NCBI GenBank assembly: GCA_039707465.1
Contig: CM077648.1
Location: 23,374,119-23,438,118 of the forward strand
DNA length: 64,000 nt
Source of the DNA: Rhabdophis nuchalis
Taxonomy: Eukaryota; Chordata; Lepidosauria; Squamata; Natricidae
Direction: 5' to 3'
Both the position numbers and the translations under genes were made by a program. Of the stretch, positions 31,736-42,745 are shown piece after piece; position 1 is the stretch's first letter; each line of letters starts with the position of its first letter. The notes under the pieces were generated by a model. That model was not told the DNA's origin. It was given only the letters and a program-made list of their open reading frames with translations, and did no database searches.

Positions 31736-32370
31736 TAAATCTAAGATGTATCTCAGTCAAACTCTCATTAAGCCAAACCAAACCAAAACTATAATAATAG
31801 GCTATGTGAGACTTCAAATCTTCTTGGTTGTGATGTTAACTCAGTTATCATGGACACAAGGTTCTCTCTCAGTCTAACTAACCGGTAAAGATAAATTGGA
31901 GTACCACCAAATCATGATCTTTGATTTATAGGACAGAAATATGACTGTAATATTATTATTTGATACAAAGAAAGCAATATTTATTTATAAGGAGAAAAAG
32001 AAAGCTCAACGTGATTATTATCCCATGTTTTCTACAGATTATTCACTGTTGTTTCTTAGCTGTGCTATTCAGTAAATTAATAGGCTAGCCAAGTCCTTCC
32101 CCTGCAACATAGAATCACAACGGGCATCGTCCTTCTTCTCAGTACTTTTTCACTGACAGTGTTTTGCTTTTCTCTTTAATTACGTTCTTTATAGGAGATT
32201 TATTTCAGATGATATATCCAATCTTAGAATTGAAAATAAAGTGAATCGTACTCCATGGAGCCAAGAGAAAGTTCAATGAGATAAAATCTTAATAGAGTGT
32301 TCCATTTCAGTTATGGTCTCTGCAATACAGAATGCTCTCCAATCTCGCTAGCTTGCTTCTCATTTATAAC
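31736..32370. other. MANBA intron 4, unassigned
   Basis: AT-rich sequence without recognised repeats, apart from short TCTAAATCTAAG tandem units at the left edge. Confidence 0.45.
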
Positions 32371-32629
32371 TAGCTGTACCCGGCAACGCGTTGCTGTGGC
32401 CCAGTCTGGTTAAATGGCAAACCAATCTGTGTGTAGATCTACACCTGCACACACAAACACGTACACGTAACCACCGTATAATCCCCAACCTATCTACATA
32501 CTGTATTTCTCCCTCTCTCTAACCCTCTACCTACCTACTGTATTTTTCCCTCTCTCTCTCTCTATCCCTCTACCTACCTATCTAGCTACTGTATTTCTCC
32601 CCCCCCCCCCCCCACTTGTATCCCTCTAC
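32371..32629 (+). repeat. Unclassified CTAGCTGTACCCG family, left part
   Basis: Head CTAGCTGTACCCGGCAACGCG TTGCTG as at 19140, followed by microsatellite-like CTACCTAC blocks and a poly-C run (about 32598-32613). Interrupted by the hAT element at 32630. Confidence 0.7.
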
Positions 32630-32789
32630 CAGTGGTGGGTTTCTGCAGGCTCGCACCTACTCGTGAGAGCTGGTTGGTGAAATTTAGAGAACCGGTGAGA
32701 GGGGGTTCCACCGGCGTACCTGGAAGTAAATCTGGCCCGCCGCTGCCAGTGACCCAACGCGAAGGAAAGGAAAGGAAAGGAAAGGAGGA

Positions 32790-32873
<84 letters not shown>

Positions 32874-33049
32874 ATTTATCATCACAATTGAGTCCAAAAT
32901 TTTGGTTGCTAAGCAAGAGTGTTGTTAAATGAGTTTCACCACATTTTAAAAGGTGGCCACTCCCACCCTGTCGCATGACTGCCAAGCCACGCCCACAAAA
33001 TAGGCCACACCTACAGAGTAGGTTCTAAAAAATTTGAAACCCACCACTG
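32630..33049. mobile_element. hAT-like element carrying a (GAAA)n expansion
   Basis: Ends CAGTGGTGGGTTTC and GAAACCCACCACTG. Flanks CCCTCTAC and CCACATAC match only in part. The right half shares ACAATTGAGTCCAAAATTTT with the 2.2-kb element at 39813-42040, so the two are related families. Confidence 0.82.
32787..32874. repeat. (GAAA)n microsatellite
   Basis: About 22 uninterrupted GAAA units inside the hAT element. Spurious Phe/Leu/Ser-rich and Lys/Glu/Arg-rich frames come from this tract. Confidence 0.95.
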
Positions 33050-33112
33050 CCACATACCTACCTACTGTATTTCCCTCCCCCACTCTCTATCTCTCTATCT
33101 ACCTACCTACCA

Positions 33113-33782
33113 TAATAATAATAATAATAATTTTAATTTATAAACCGCTCTCTCTCCCCGAAGGGACTCGAGGCGGGGCACAGGGAATTAAAAATACAAT
33201 TAAAACCACAAACAGAATACAAAGTTAAAAACAAATTAAACTGACCCTGCGCTAAAAACCCATATAAAACTAAAACTATCCCTAAAAACCCCTAAAAACA
33301 GTTTAAAAACAATTTAAATTACCCTAGGCCGGCCAAGAAAAAGAAGTGTGTTTTTAGTTTCTGCCGGAAGGAGCGAAGGTCCGTGGTTGTTCTAATTTCG
33401 GGGGGAAGGTCATTCCAGAGGGTCGGGCCCGCCACAGAGAAGGCCCTTTCCCTGGGCGTCGCCCGCTGGCATAGCCTAGTGGACGGCACCCGGAGAAGTC
33501 CCTCTCTGTGGGAGCGAATCGGCCGCAGGAATGTATGGGGCAGGATGCGATCCCGCAGATAGCTAGGTCCCGTGCCATGGAGCGCTTTGAAGATGATAAC
33601 CAACATCTTGAAGCGCACCCGAAAGACGACAGGCAGCCAATGCAGCTCGCGCAGGAGCAGTGTTACATGGGAAAACCTGGAGGTTCCCATAACTGCCCGC
33701 GAGGCTGCATTCTGGACAAGCTGAAGCCTTCGGGTGCACCTCAAGGGGAGCCCCATGTAGAGAGCATTGCAGTAGTCCATGC
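33113..33782 (-). mobile_element. L2-like LINE 3' fragment
   Basis: Reverse copy. Frame 33319-33876 includes [36 protein letters not shown] and LWNDLPPEIR. The 3' end and (AAT)n tail lie at the left. Its upstream codons run into a minisatellite and are not part of the LINE. Confidence 0.87.
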
Positions 33783-34050
33783 AGCCTCCTAGGGCCAAAA
33801 CTGGGGCACCCCCCATGCCTAGTTTTGGGCCTAGTAGACCTCCATATAGCCTCCTGGAACCAAAAATGGGCCACATGGGAGTGTACCACCCCCTGTGCCT
33901 TGTTTTGGGCCTAGTAGGCGTCCATGCAGCCTCCTAGGACAAAAAATGGGCCACCTGGGAGTATGCCACCCCTGCGCCTTGTTTTGGGCCTAGTAGGCCT
34001 GCCTGCAGCCTCCTGGGACCAAAAATGGGTCACATGGGAGTGTGCCATGT
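33783..34050. repeat. Minisatellite, about 80-bp unit
   Basis: Roughly three and a third copies of a unit with GGGCCTAGTAGGCCTCC and CAAAAATGGGCCACATGGGA; the CTAGTAG phrase recurs at 33831, 33911 and 33990. Confidence 0.85.
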
Positions 34051-34374
34051 GTGAGGGAACGTTGGAGGCTTATTCAGTTGCTGAGGAAACGACCGTTGGA
34101 AATATGACGTTGAAAGTGTGGGGGAGGGGCGTGTGCGTGACGCAAGAAGCAGCCGGGTAGGAGGAGCTTAAGGGAGGTGAAAACCTCAGAGGTGCATACC
34201 TTTTACATTTGTGCTGCTTGCACATGGCGCAAGTGTGCCAGCCACACAAACTGTACATATGATTGCTTCGGACGTTCTTGTGAACATTGCGTGAAAATTT
34301 GGTGCCGATCGGTGCAGTACTTTCTGAGATTAGCAGCTTTGCACAAACTATTTTAAAATTTTATTTATATAGAT
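34051..34374 (+). repeat. Unclassified CTAGCTGTACCCG family, right part
   Basis: Matches the right side of the 19140 copy: ACAAACTGTACATATGATTG, TGAAAATTTGGTGCCGATCG, TTCTGAGATTAGCAGCTTTG and a TTTATTTATATAGATTT end. Probably the other end of the copy that starts at 32371. Confidence 0.65.
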
Positions 34375-34449
34375 TTCAAGGTTCTGAAAGCTGCATTCCC
34401 AGCCATTCTGTAGAAATCAGGTGAGGGAGCATCTGGGAGGTATATACCA

Positions 34450-34545
34450 GAGTTGGTATTCAGCTGGTTCTCTCCCATTTGGGCTAACCGGTAGCAATGG
34501 TTGCGAGATGCTCCGCCCACCCGCCCTGTCATAATGCGCGAAATT
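34450..34545. mobile_element. hAT-like MITE fragment
   Basis: Only the left part with TTGGTATTCAGCTGGTTC and GGGCTAACCGGTAG, comparable with the 7895 copy. Confidence 0.55.
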
Positions 34546-36138
34546 CCAAAGGGCCACTTGACACATTAACTTTTATCCCATGGGGTAGCACTTCCATGCG
34601 AAAAACTCTTATCAAATGAAATGATAGAACCTTGCATGTGGCAGCATCCATAGATGCATTACATCACATGCTAGCTGTCAGGCTTCATGTCAATGTACAC
34701 AAAGCCATATGACTTGGAGCATGAGGCTGCTTTGAAAGCATGTTAAGTGCTACATTCCATTTCTGGATTATGGCACATTTATATGTCGCCATGCAAAAGA
34801 AAAAAGAATAGCTAGAACAACAATATCAAAGACTTTTATTCCTGGATCCAGGGTTCCTTAATTTCAGCTCCCACAGAGAAAAGCACTGTACTAAAAGATT
34901 GGCAGCGTAGCTTATGACAGGTCCCTTGCGGCGTTTTCTTTTATGACTGTCAAAATTTCACCTAATTTGGGGGTGAGATCATGCCATACATATGGCCTGA
35001 GTTTTAAGAAGTTTGCAGATTTCTACCTGAGAACACGGCTTTTAAAATTTTTGTATTCTGCAACTTCACCCTGCTTCTGAAATAATATTTGGAGTCTCCA
35101 GTCCCCATACGAACAAGCAAACAAACAGAAACGTTGGGCAGCCAAAACTAACAGAAAAGACTTAGTTCCTATTTTGAAGAAAAACACCCTCAGGAGTTTA
35201 GCTTCTAAAATTAAGGTTTTAGAAAAATGTAGGCTTAACATAATTCAGTAATCCAAGAATGAGACCTCCAGAATCAGATTATCCAAGCGGCACCAAAGTT
35301 TAACAGCCGCGCTGCTTTCCATTAACTTTACATGAGTCCATTGAATTGATCCGTAAACTAATGCAAAAAATACATTCCACTCGGATGTGAGGTTCTGATC
35401 ACACAAAAACATTAGGGCAAAACAGTGATCAACCACTCTCTGGACAGATACCCAAAACATGGCCTCATAATTCCCCCCTCTGGGCATACAAGTGACCTTG
35501 CTAAAGTTTTACACTGTGACCTACCATCTAAATTTATAACCCTAATAATCAGTAGCTGAACTACACTAATTTTGGCAAAGCGCACGACACTTGCCTCATT
35601 TGTTCCCTACATCCCAGGAACTGGCCCGCCTGCGAATAGATCAAATTACAAGTAATGTGAAGCAGGCATTGTGCCTATTTCTAGTTTACAACCCTGGGAA
35701 TAACCATTTCTTAGAACAGAAGTTCTCCATTCCCCATACCAATTACCTTTCAGCTTGACTGCAGCTATGATGCAAATGATGAGTTTCAAATCTATACAAG
35801 CAGGTGGTAAGAATACAGCAAGGGAAATAATTTCAGACTAGAGTCACACACTTCTAAATCCTAAATCTGCATGTGGCAACTTACTCTAAAGGTTCTCCGC
35901 GAAAAACATAGGCGACAGAATTGCCATGGGCAGATATCAAAAATAAAGCCATGAATCCAGCCTTCATGTGCTATAAAATCATTTTAAAATTCTACATTTT
36001 ATTTAAAATATATAATGTGATCACCAGAGGAATGATATAGACATTTAGTGTAAACTCATTTTTATTAGTATTTATTAATACAATAATAGAATAATAAAAG
36101 AATACAATAAAAGAGTAATAGTAATAGTCTTAGTAGGT
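34546..36138. other. MANBA intron 4, unassigned
   Basis: No recognised repeat, exon or RNA. Short open frames have no recognisable motifs. Confidence 0.45.
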
Positions 36139-36506
36139 AACACAACACTGTCATATTACCTACTAAGACTGTATTGCTATTATTCTTCTCTTCTTTCCTA
36201 GTACCTATCTCTTTCCACTTATGACTATAACCATGTTGCTTGTATTTTTAAATTTTATATTGTCTTATTTGTTTCCTAGTATAATTTGATTGCTTATTAA
36301 TAACTTATGACTATCACTAAGGGTTGCATCTTATGATTCTTAATGAATGTATTCAATTTTATTTTTCTTTATGTACACTGAGAGCATATGCACCAAAGAC
36401 AAATTCCTTGTGTGTCCAATCATACTTGGCCAATAAAGAATTCTATTCTGTTCTATTCTATTCTATTCTATTCTATTCTATTCTATTCTATTCTATTCTA
36501 TTCTGT
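36139..36506 (+). mobile_element. CR1/L3-type LINE 3' end with ATTCT tail
   Basis: Co-linear with 17737-18062 and ending in AAATTCCTTGTGTGTCCAATC, TTGGCCAATAAAG, and then about 14 ATTCT units (36432-36504). Confidence 0.8.
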
Positions 36507-37152
36507 ATTTCTTTACTGCCCATCTCTCTCATTTTCCTAGAACTTTTACATCCATATCCCTGTTCTATCAACTTAAAGGTTAAATTTATTTATTTTTAAT
36601 AAGGGATTAATTTTCTCACTTTCTTAGTACACTACTACAAAATGTTTAATTTTGACAGAGAAGACAAACGATCCACAGGGCAGGTCTAGTTTGCAGAGTT
36701 CCTGCACATTGGTGGTTAACAACCACCTCCATGTAATGAAAATGTTGTCATTCTAGCTACTGACACTTATCTCTGAACTGGCCTGCCAAGTGTAGAATGC
36801 AACCATGCCATTTTTCTTCACTGTTCCCAATATAGCACAAGGTGCTTCAACAAGGATTTTCCCCCCAGCCTGTTTGAACTCAGTTGGCCCCTTCTGGACC
36901 ATGCCATTCTGAGTAACCAAACACTAATCCATACACGAAAGAAGCTGTAGTATAATTTATATACTCCAGGGTGATCAATCTTTTCAACTGGCAAAAGCCC
37001 AGTTTTGTGCAACAGCAAGGATGTCCAAATATAAACATTAGAGGCATGTGTATTTAAAAGTATTTGGTGCTTTTATTAAATTAAAATGGCTAAAATTTCA
37101 AGAGACAGACAAATCTTGAAAGATCTGGGTTCTCAGAATAGGATCACATACT

Positions 37153-37264
37153 TGTAAAGGTAAAGGTTCCCCTCACACATATGTGGTAGTCATTCCCGAC
37201 TCTAGAGGGCGGTGCTCATCTCCGTTTCAAAGCCGAAGAGCCAGCGCTACCCAAAGATGTCTTT
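37153..37264 (-). mobile_element. Sauria SINE 3' fragment
   Basis: Reverse copy: GGTAAAGGTTCCCCTCACAC through GAAGAGCCAGCGCTACCC. 5'-truncated. Confidence 0.85.
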
Positions 37265-37364
37265 CTGTTTCTAAATGCTATATGTCTCAATAAAGTGTGT
37301 TACATACTGTGTTAAATGAACTTTAAATAAAGGGGGAAAACATTTTAATATTAAGTATATAGAG

Positions 37365-37848
37365 CAGGGATGTCAAACTCAAGGCCTGGGGGCCAGATCC
37401 AGCCCACAGGTTGTTTAGATCTGGCCCACAGAGCCACCTTGCAAACAGTGAAGGACCAGCCTACAGCACCTCTACCAGGGAAAACAGTTCGGGAGGGCCA
37501 CGTACAGCTCTCCCGAGCTCCATTTTCCCAAGCAGAGGGTTGCAAGAAGCCGTCGCAGCCGAAAACAGAGTTTGGGAGTCCATTTTTGCTGGCAGAGCCC
37601 TCAGGCCACCATAGGCGCCGACAGGAGCGACAAACACACTTTTTCTGCCTGGCCGGCCTTGGTTAGTCCTCCGTTTATTAATTGGGTTTTTAAGGGGTTT
37701 AGCTTTTTAGTATTGTGGGTTTTTAGCGCAGGGATAAATTGTTTAATTTTCTATTTTATCTATTTATGTATTTTTATGTCTGTATTTTTAATCCCCCTGT
37801 GCACCGCTCCGAGTCCCTTTGGGGAGAGGAAGCGGTCTATAAATTAAA

Positions 37849-37927
<79 letters not shown>

Positions 37928-38013
37928 GAGCTGGCCACGCCCACCCTCCTGCTCCCACAAGGTCAAACACAACCCTGATGTGGCTCTCAGTGAAATCAAG
38001 TTTGACACCCCTC
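37365..38013. mobile_element. hAT-like MITE interrupted by an L2 tail
   Basis: Left end CAGGGATGTCAAACTCAAGG; right end CAAGTTTGACACCCCTC. Flanks ATATAGAG and ATGTAGAG match at 7 of 8. An L2-like fragment (37625-37928) is embedded within it. Confidence 0.83.
37625..37928 (+). mobile_element. L2-like LINE 3' end with (ATT)n tail
   Basis: Starts near the end of the polymerase frame (TTTTTCTGCCTGGCCGGCCT), then the 3' end with GCACCGCTCCGAGTCCCTTT, and about 26 ATT units (37850-37927). Inserted in the surrounding hAT MITE. Confidence 0.85.
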
Positions 38014-38228
38014 ATGTAGAGTATTAGAAGAGGAAAATAAAAATATAAGTCTATCAGCTATATCATGAATTCTGCAAATATATTTCCTGTCATAATCCAA
38101 TGTATGCAATTTTCTCTTTTACTTTCACATAGCAGATTGTAAAATGTGCTTATTTTATGACTTACTTCTTAAAAGCAATCACAGCATATTTAAAGTTCAT
38201 AGTTGGGCACACCATAACTATTAAAATA

Positions 38229-38515
38229 CAGGTAGTCCTTGTTTAACAACCACAATTGGGACAGGTCACTCTAAGCTATTATTAAGCAAATGATTAAGCA
38301 AATGATTATTATTAAGGAAATCATCCTTAGTTATTATGCAAGACATCTGTGGATGCAACTAACTGCCGGCTTCTCTATTGACTCTATTAGTTGTAAAGTA
38401 CTCAAATGCTGAATATGTGACCACTGGGACAATCATTAGCCCAAGGACTAGTTATAAAGCTACTTTTTTCAGTAGCTGTTCATTAAACAGAGCAGTCATT
38501 AAACAAAGGCTACCT
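38229..38515. mobile_element. Non-autonomous DNA element, TAGTCCTCGACTTACG family
   Basis: Diverged copy: CAGGTAGTCCTTGTTTAACA at left, CATTAAACAAAGGCTACCT at right. Confidence 0.6.
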
Positions 38516-38698
38516 ATAACAAAGAAGTAAAGGTACATCCCATTGCTTAACTAAGGGTGGACCTATAAACGTATCCATTGATTATGGATTAATATATAAA
38601 TTTAAGTGATAAGAGTTCAGTCACAAAACAAGGACAATTGTAGGATCCATTTCCTCTGATCATCATTCTTATAATCTACATGCACACAACAGTATTAC

Positions 38699-38869
38699 CT
38701 TTCTGATGAAATTCACGTGACATTCTCCTTTTTGCACAGGTGGGGGACATTCTGGAGGCACTCTGTATGCTTGGTGAATTTTACTTTGTTGTGCAGCATA
38801 TAAAATAGCAGACAAAAAATGAACTTGGATTGTGTTGATCTCCTTGATCACATCAGTAACATCAAATTT
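38699..38869 (-). CDS. MANBA: Beta-mannosidase exon 4
   Basis: Exon 4 is 171 bases, 57 codons, residues 140-196. It begins [20 protein letters not shown] and contains [30 protein letters not shown]. The two cysteines and the PP-C-PP pattern are typical of animal beta-mannosidases. The acceptor is GAAATAG with a weak pyrimidine tract, and the donor is GTAATA. The exon is phase 0 at both ends, so skipping it would keep the frame while removing part of the N-terminal domain. Confidence 0.95.
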
Positions 38870-39024
38870 CTATTTCGGGGATAGACCAACAAAGAGAGGT
38901 GGGGGAGGGAGGGAGAGACAGAGAGAGAGGGAGGGTGATTGTAGACAAAATGAATAAGTTATTCTGGTGCACTGTATGATTTGCATGTTGGTTCAGTTAT
39001 GTGTACTTGGATTCTTCTGTTTGC

Positions 39025-39421
39025 AGCCAGAGGTTCGGAGGAGTTCAGAAAAACCTCTAGCTAAAATTCTGTGCAGTTCGGAGAACCCACAAATCTCACT
39101 CGTGCCTGGCCCCGCCCACACCTCCCAGGAATCCCCACATAGCCCGTTTTGAATGCAGGTAAGTGCAGGACGCGCACAGAGGCTCGGGAAGGATGAAAAC
39201 AGGCCTACCAGAAGATCAGCAAGAGGGCCTCCGGAGCCTGGGGAAGCCGTTTTCACCATTCCGGATGTTCGAGGAAAGGCTCTGGAGGCCGAGGAGGGAA
39301 AAAAGCCCCCTCCTGCCATGGTGCAGGAGGCCAACTAGGCCACGCCCAGCATGGTCACACCCACCCAGCAACCGGGAAGAGAACCCCTTGCTAACATTTT
39401 TGAAGCCTACCCCTGGTTTAT
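39025..39421. mobile_element. hAT-like element fragment
   Basis: The right end has TTTTTGAAGCCTACCCCTGG, and a GC-rich interior contains CCTCCGGAGCCTGGGG blocks resembling the 25431 copy. The left end is unclear. Frames here are spurious. Confidence 0.5.
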
Positions 39422-39829
39422 AGATGTATACCCCATATGTAGACACTGTTAAGAAATAAGGATGATTTGCTGTATGATTATCTTCACATTTCTCCAAAGG
39501 AAAGATTTTTCTGCTCCGAGCATAGCAAACCTTCTGGATAATAGCAACAATAGCTTCATTAGCTGTTGATTGGCCCTGTATTTTACAGTGATGTTACCAG
39601 AAGAGGTGTTTTCAAGCAATGCTGAGCATTCTGCAGAGGTGGTTTCAGGAAAGTATTGAGAGGGATTTTTTTGCCTCAAGGTTGCCTTGCGTTCCCATTT
39701 CTATCCTCTTATTATACTTTTCAAGCACAAGAGATACAGCACCTAAGAGCTGTTCTTAGCACTAGATTACCCCATCTTATTGATGACCCAGATAGTCACT
39801 GATTGCCTAACTCAGTGGTCGGCAAACCG

Positions 39830-40400
39830 CGGCTCGCGAGCCACGAGTGGCTCTTTGGCCCCTCGGTGCGGCTCTTCCTCTCTCCCTCCACCCCCCCGCG
39901 AGCGAACGGGTGGGGGGGGGAGCGCCCGGGGTTGCAGCTTCGCCGGAGCCATCCGGCCGCTGCGCGCTTGCCTCCCTTGGGGGAGACCCAGGAAGTCCTC
40001 CCAGCGCAGGTGAGCCACTGCGGCTGCCTCCCCCTGTAACGAGCGAGCGAACGGGCGGGGGGAGCGCCCGGGGCTGCGCCGTAGCTGTCCGTGCGCCGTC
40101 GCCCAGGGAGACGGGTGCCTGGCACCCGGACGGCTCGGGCACAGCCGCAGCCTCGGGTGCTCTGCTGCCGGGCCCTCCGCTGCCTCCGGGCGGAGGGGGG
40201 GAGAGAGGGAGAGCCGGACCTGAGGGGCCAAAGAGGGTCCTGGTGGAAACGTGGCCGGCTGTCCTGCCCGATGCGCTCGGACGGCAGGAGCTGCATGGAT
40301 GGCCGCGGTCTCGGGTGCTCTCCCCGCCCGCTCGCTGAGGGAGGAGGCGGCCGTGGCCTCTCCGGCCAGCGTGCCGGGCTTTCCACTGCTTCTGGGGGGG
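39830..40400. other. CpG-rich block inside hAT element
   Basis: GC- and CpG-dense sequence with GAGCGAACGGG(T/C)GGGGGGAG repeated near 39900 and 40045, and GCGCCCGGGG repeats. It looks like a CpG island but lies deep in intron 3, so it belongs to the element rather than to a MANBA promoter. Confidence 0.7.
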
Positions 40401-40579
40401 GAGGGAGAGAGGGAATCAGAGAGAGAGAGGCACACACACACACACACACAGAATGACAGATGGGTGGAGGGAGGAGAGAGAGAGACAGATAAAGAGAGAG
40501 ATTGACAGAGAGAGACAAAAAGAAAAAGAAAGAAAAAGAAAGTGGGAGAGAGAGATAAAGAAAGAAAGAGGTCCGCGAG

Positions 40580-40840
40580 GTCCCCTTCACGTTCCTCGTC
40601 TCCCCGAATGCCGTCCGGAGCCCTCGGCAGCCACGCAGAGATTTGCCGCTTTTCCATGCCGTGCGAAAGATAGGCGCGCGCATGCCCCGCCCAATTACAA
40701 TCTTGGAGAGTTCGTAGCGGTGGAAACTTGCGTTATAATTGCACGCGCCTATCTTTTGCGCGGCATGGAAAAGCGGCAGGTCTGCGCGGCTGCTGATGGT
40801 TCCAGGCGGCATCCGGGGAGACGAGGAACATGAAGGGGAC
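40580..40840. repeat. Inverted repeat, arms about 100 bp
   Basis: Left arm 40580-40682 and right arm 40740-40840 are near inverses; inner key strings are CCGCTTTTCCATGCC and GGCATGGAAAAGCGG, outer strings GTCCCCTTCACGTTCCTCGT and ACGAGGAACATGAAGGGGAC. The loop is about 57 bp. Confidence 0.9.
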
Positions 40841-41029
40841 ACCCCTCCCCCAGCGGAAGCCGCCGCTCCTCCACGCGGTATTTTGTGGACAGTGACAGAC
40901 AGACAGAGAGAGGCACAGAGCGAGAGAGAGACGGACGGAGGGAATCAGGGTGTGACAGATACAAAGAGAGAGGGGGGGGAAGGAGGGAGGGAGAAACAGA
41001 GAGAGAGACAGGGAGGGGGGGAGGGAAGG

Positions 41030-41720
41030 AGGCAAAGAGCCACAGAGACAGACAGACAGAGAAGAAGGGAGGGCAGAGAGACAGAGAGAGACACAGAGAA
41101 TGACAGAAAGAGACAGGGAGGGGGGAGAGAGGGAGGGAAGGAGGCAAAGAGCCACAGAGACAGACAGACAGACAGAGAAGAAGAGAGGGCAGAGAGACAG
41201 AGAGAGACACAGAGAATGACAGAAAGAGACAGGGAGGGGGGAGAGAGGGAGGGAAGGAGGCAAAGAGCCACAGAGACAGACAGACAGACAGAGAAGAAGA
41301 GAGGGCAGAGAGACAGAGACAGACACAGAGAATGACAGAAAGAGACAGAGAGGGAGGGAGGGAAGGAGGGAAGGAGGCAAAGAGCCACAGAGACAGACAG
41401 ACAGAGAAGAAGGGAGGGCAGAGAGACAGAGAGAGACACAGAGAATGACAGAAAGAGACAGGGAGGGGGGAGAGAGGGAGGGAAGGAGGCAAAGAGCCAC
41501 AGAGACAGACAGACAGAGAAGAAGGGAGGGCAGAGAGACAGAGAGAGACACAGAGAATGACAGAAAGAGACAGGGAGGGGGGAGAGAGGGAGGGAAGGAG
41601 GCAAAGAGCCACAGAGACAGACAGACAGACAGAGAAGAAGAGAGGGCAGAGAGACAGAGAGATAGACACAGAGAATGACAGAAAGAGACAGGGACGGAGG
41701 GAGAGATAAAGAGCCACAGA
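41030..41720. repeat. GA-rich minisatellite, unit 112-117 bp
   Basis: Six to seven copies. The marker GGCAAAGAGCCACAGAGACA recurs at about 41031, 41143, 41259, 41376, 41488 and 41600, giving steps of 112, 116, 117, 112 and 112 bases. Purine-rich on the plus strand. Confidence 0.92.
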
Positions 41721-42745
41721 GAGAGACAGACAGATAGACAGACTCAGAGAGACAGAGAGAAACAGAAAGAGAGAGAAAGAGAAAGAAGGGAAGAAAGAAA
41801 AGAAAGTTGGAGAGAGATGAGAGAACATATGACCACAATTGAGCCCAAAATTTTGGTTGCTAAGCAATACCATTGTTAAGTGAGTTTCACCACAGTTTCC
41901 AAGTTGGCCACGCCCATCCGGTCACATGACCGCTGAGCCACGCCCTCAAAACAGGCCACACCTTCCGGCTCTCAAAAGTAATTTCAATCGAGCTTTTGTT
42001 GATATTTGGCTCTTTTGACTAATGAGTTTGCCTACCACTGGCCTAACTCATTTCATGATGTTGCTGTTGAACATCAAATTAATCTGCAATAAAACATCTG
42101 GGCAGTCATCAATCGGGGGGGGGGGGGGGTGCTTGCAGTGAATCCTACATTGTGGATAGGGATGGACGTGTTTACCTCTTAGGTCCTTTCCAATCTATGA
42201 TTTATGATCTATTATGTCAGTGTAGTTAAGCAAGCTAACCTAATTTGTATCATAGAGACTTGGATGAGAAAACTAAGTGGCCCAGATTTAATCGATTAAA
42301 TCTGTCTAAATACAGGTTAACTGTGTTTGTGGAGTTGCATTCATACACAGAAATTCCATTCCCATCACCAGAAAACTATTCATTCTGCAATTTGAGTCCC
42401 CAAAATGCAATCTGCATATAAGGGCCTTGATTTCATTCTGCATTGAAGGGATAGAATAGGGTGTTACTGGCATATCATCCACTCTGTTGTCCAGTAGCCT
42501 TTGTGTTTGAACTGGTAGAGTTGATCTCTAGTGTTGTCATCCCTCTTCATCCTGGCTTCAATGCGCATTATGAGAACTCAGATTGACCAATTTCAGCACT
42601 TTGTGTTCTGTACAACGATTATAGGGCTTTCTCAGTACATCAGATACTTTGCAAGTGAAATAGTCATGTTAATTTTTGCTTCTGAGCAGTTAAAACAGAA
42701 AACCAATGGCTGGAGGTGTGCATGCTTTTCTTTTTCCATATCCAG

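Larger units (their letters stand above)
39813..42040. mobile_element. 2.2-kb hAT-like element with perfect 8-bp TSD and complex cargo
   Basis: Ends CAGTGGTCGGCAAAC and GTTTGCCTACCACTG (one mismatch), flanked by GCCTAACT at 39805-39812 and 42041-42048. From the left: a CpG-rich block (about 39830-40400), short CA and GA tracts, an inverted repeat (40580-40840), a GA-rich minisatellite (41030-41720), and a right segment with GACCACAATTGAGCCCAAAA. No transposase domain was recognised. The long frames (up to 374 codons, Ser/Leu-rich on minus and Arg/Glu-rich on plus) are products of the GA repeats and are not genes. Confidence 0.88.

Noticed and set aside
39796..40842. 348-codon minus-strand frame over the CpG-rich block
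   Set aside because: GC-rich, stop-poor sequence inside the hAT-like element. Composition is Pro/Arg/Ser-rich, and several overlapping frames exist on both strands, with no recognisable fold.
41030..41720. CRISPR-like regular repeats
   Set aside because: Units are long, imperfect, contiguous purine repeats without unique spacers, in a vertebrate genome.
40749..41873. 374-codon minus-strand frame and its overlapping Ser/Leu-rich and Arg/Glu-rich partners
   Set aside because: They are produced by the GA-rich minisatellite, where repeated units without stops give long frames on both strands. There is no domain, splice context or start context.
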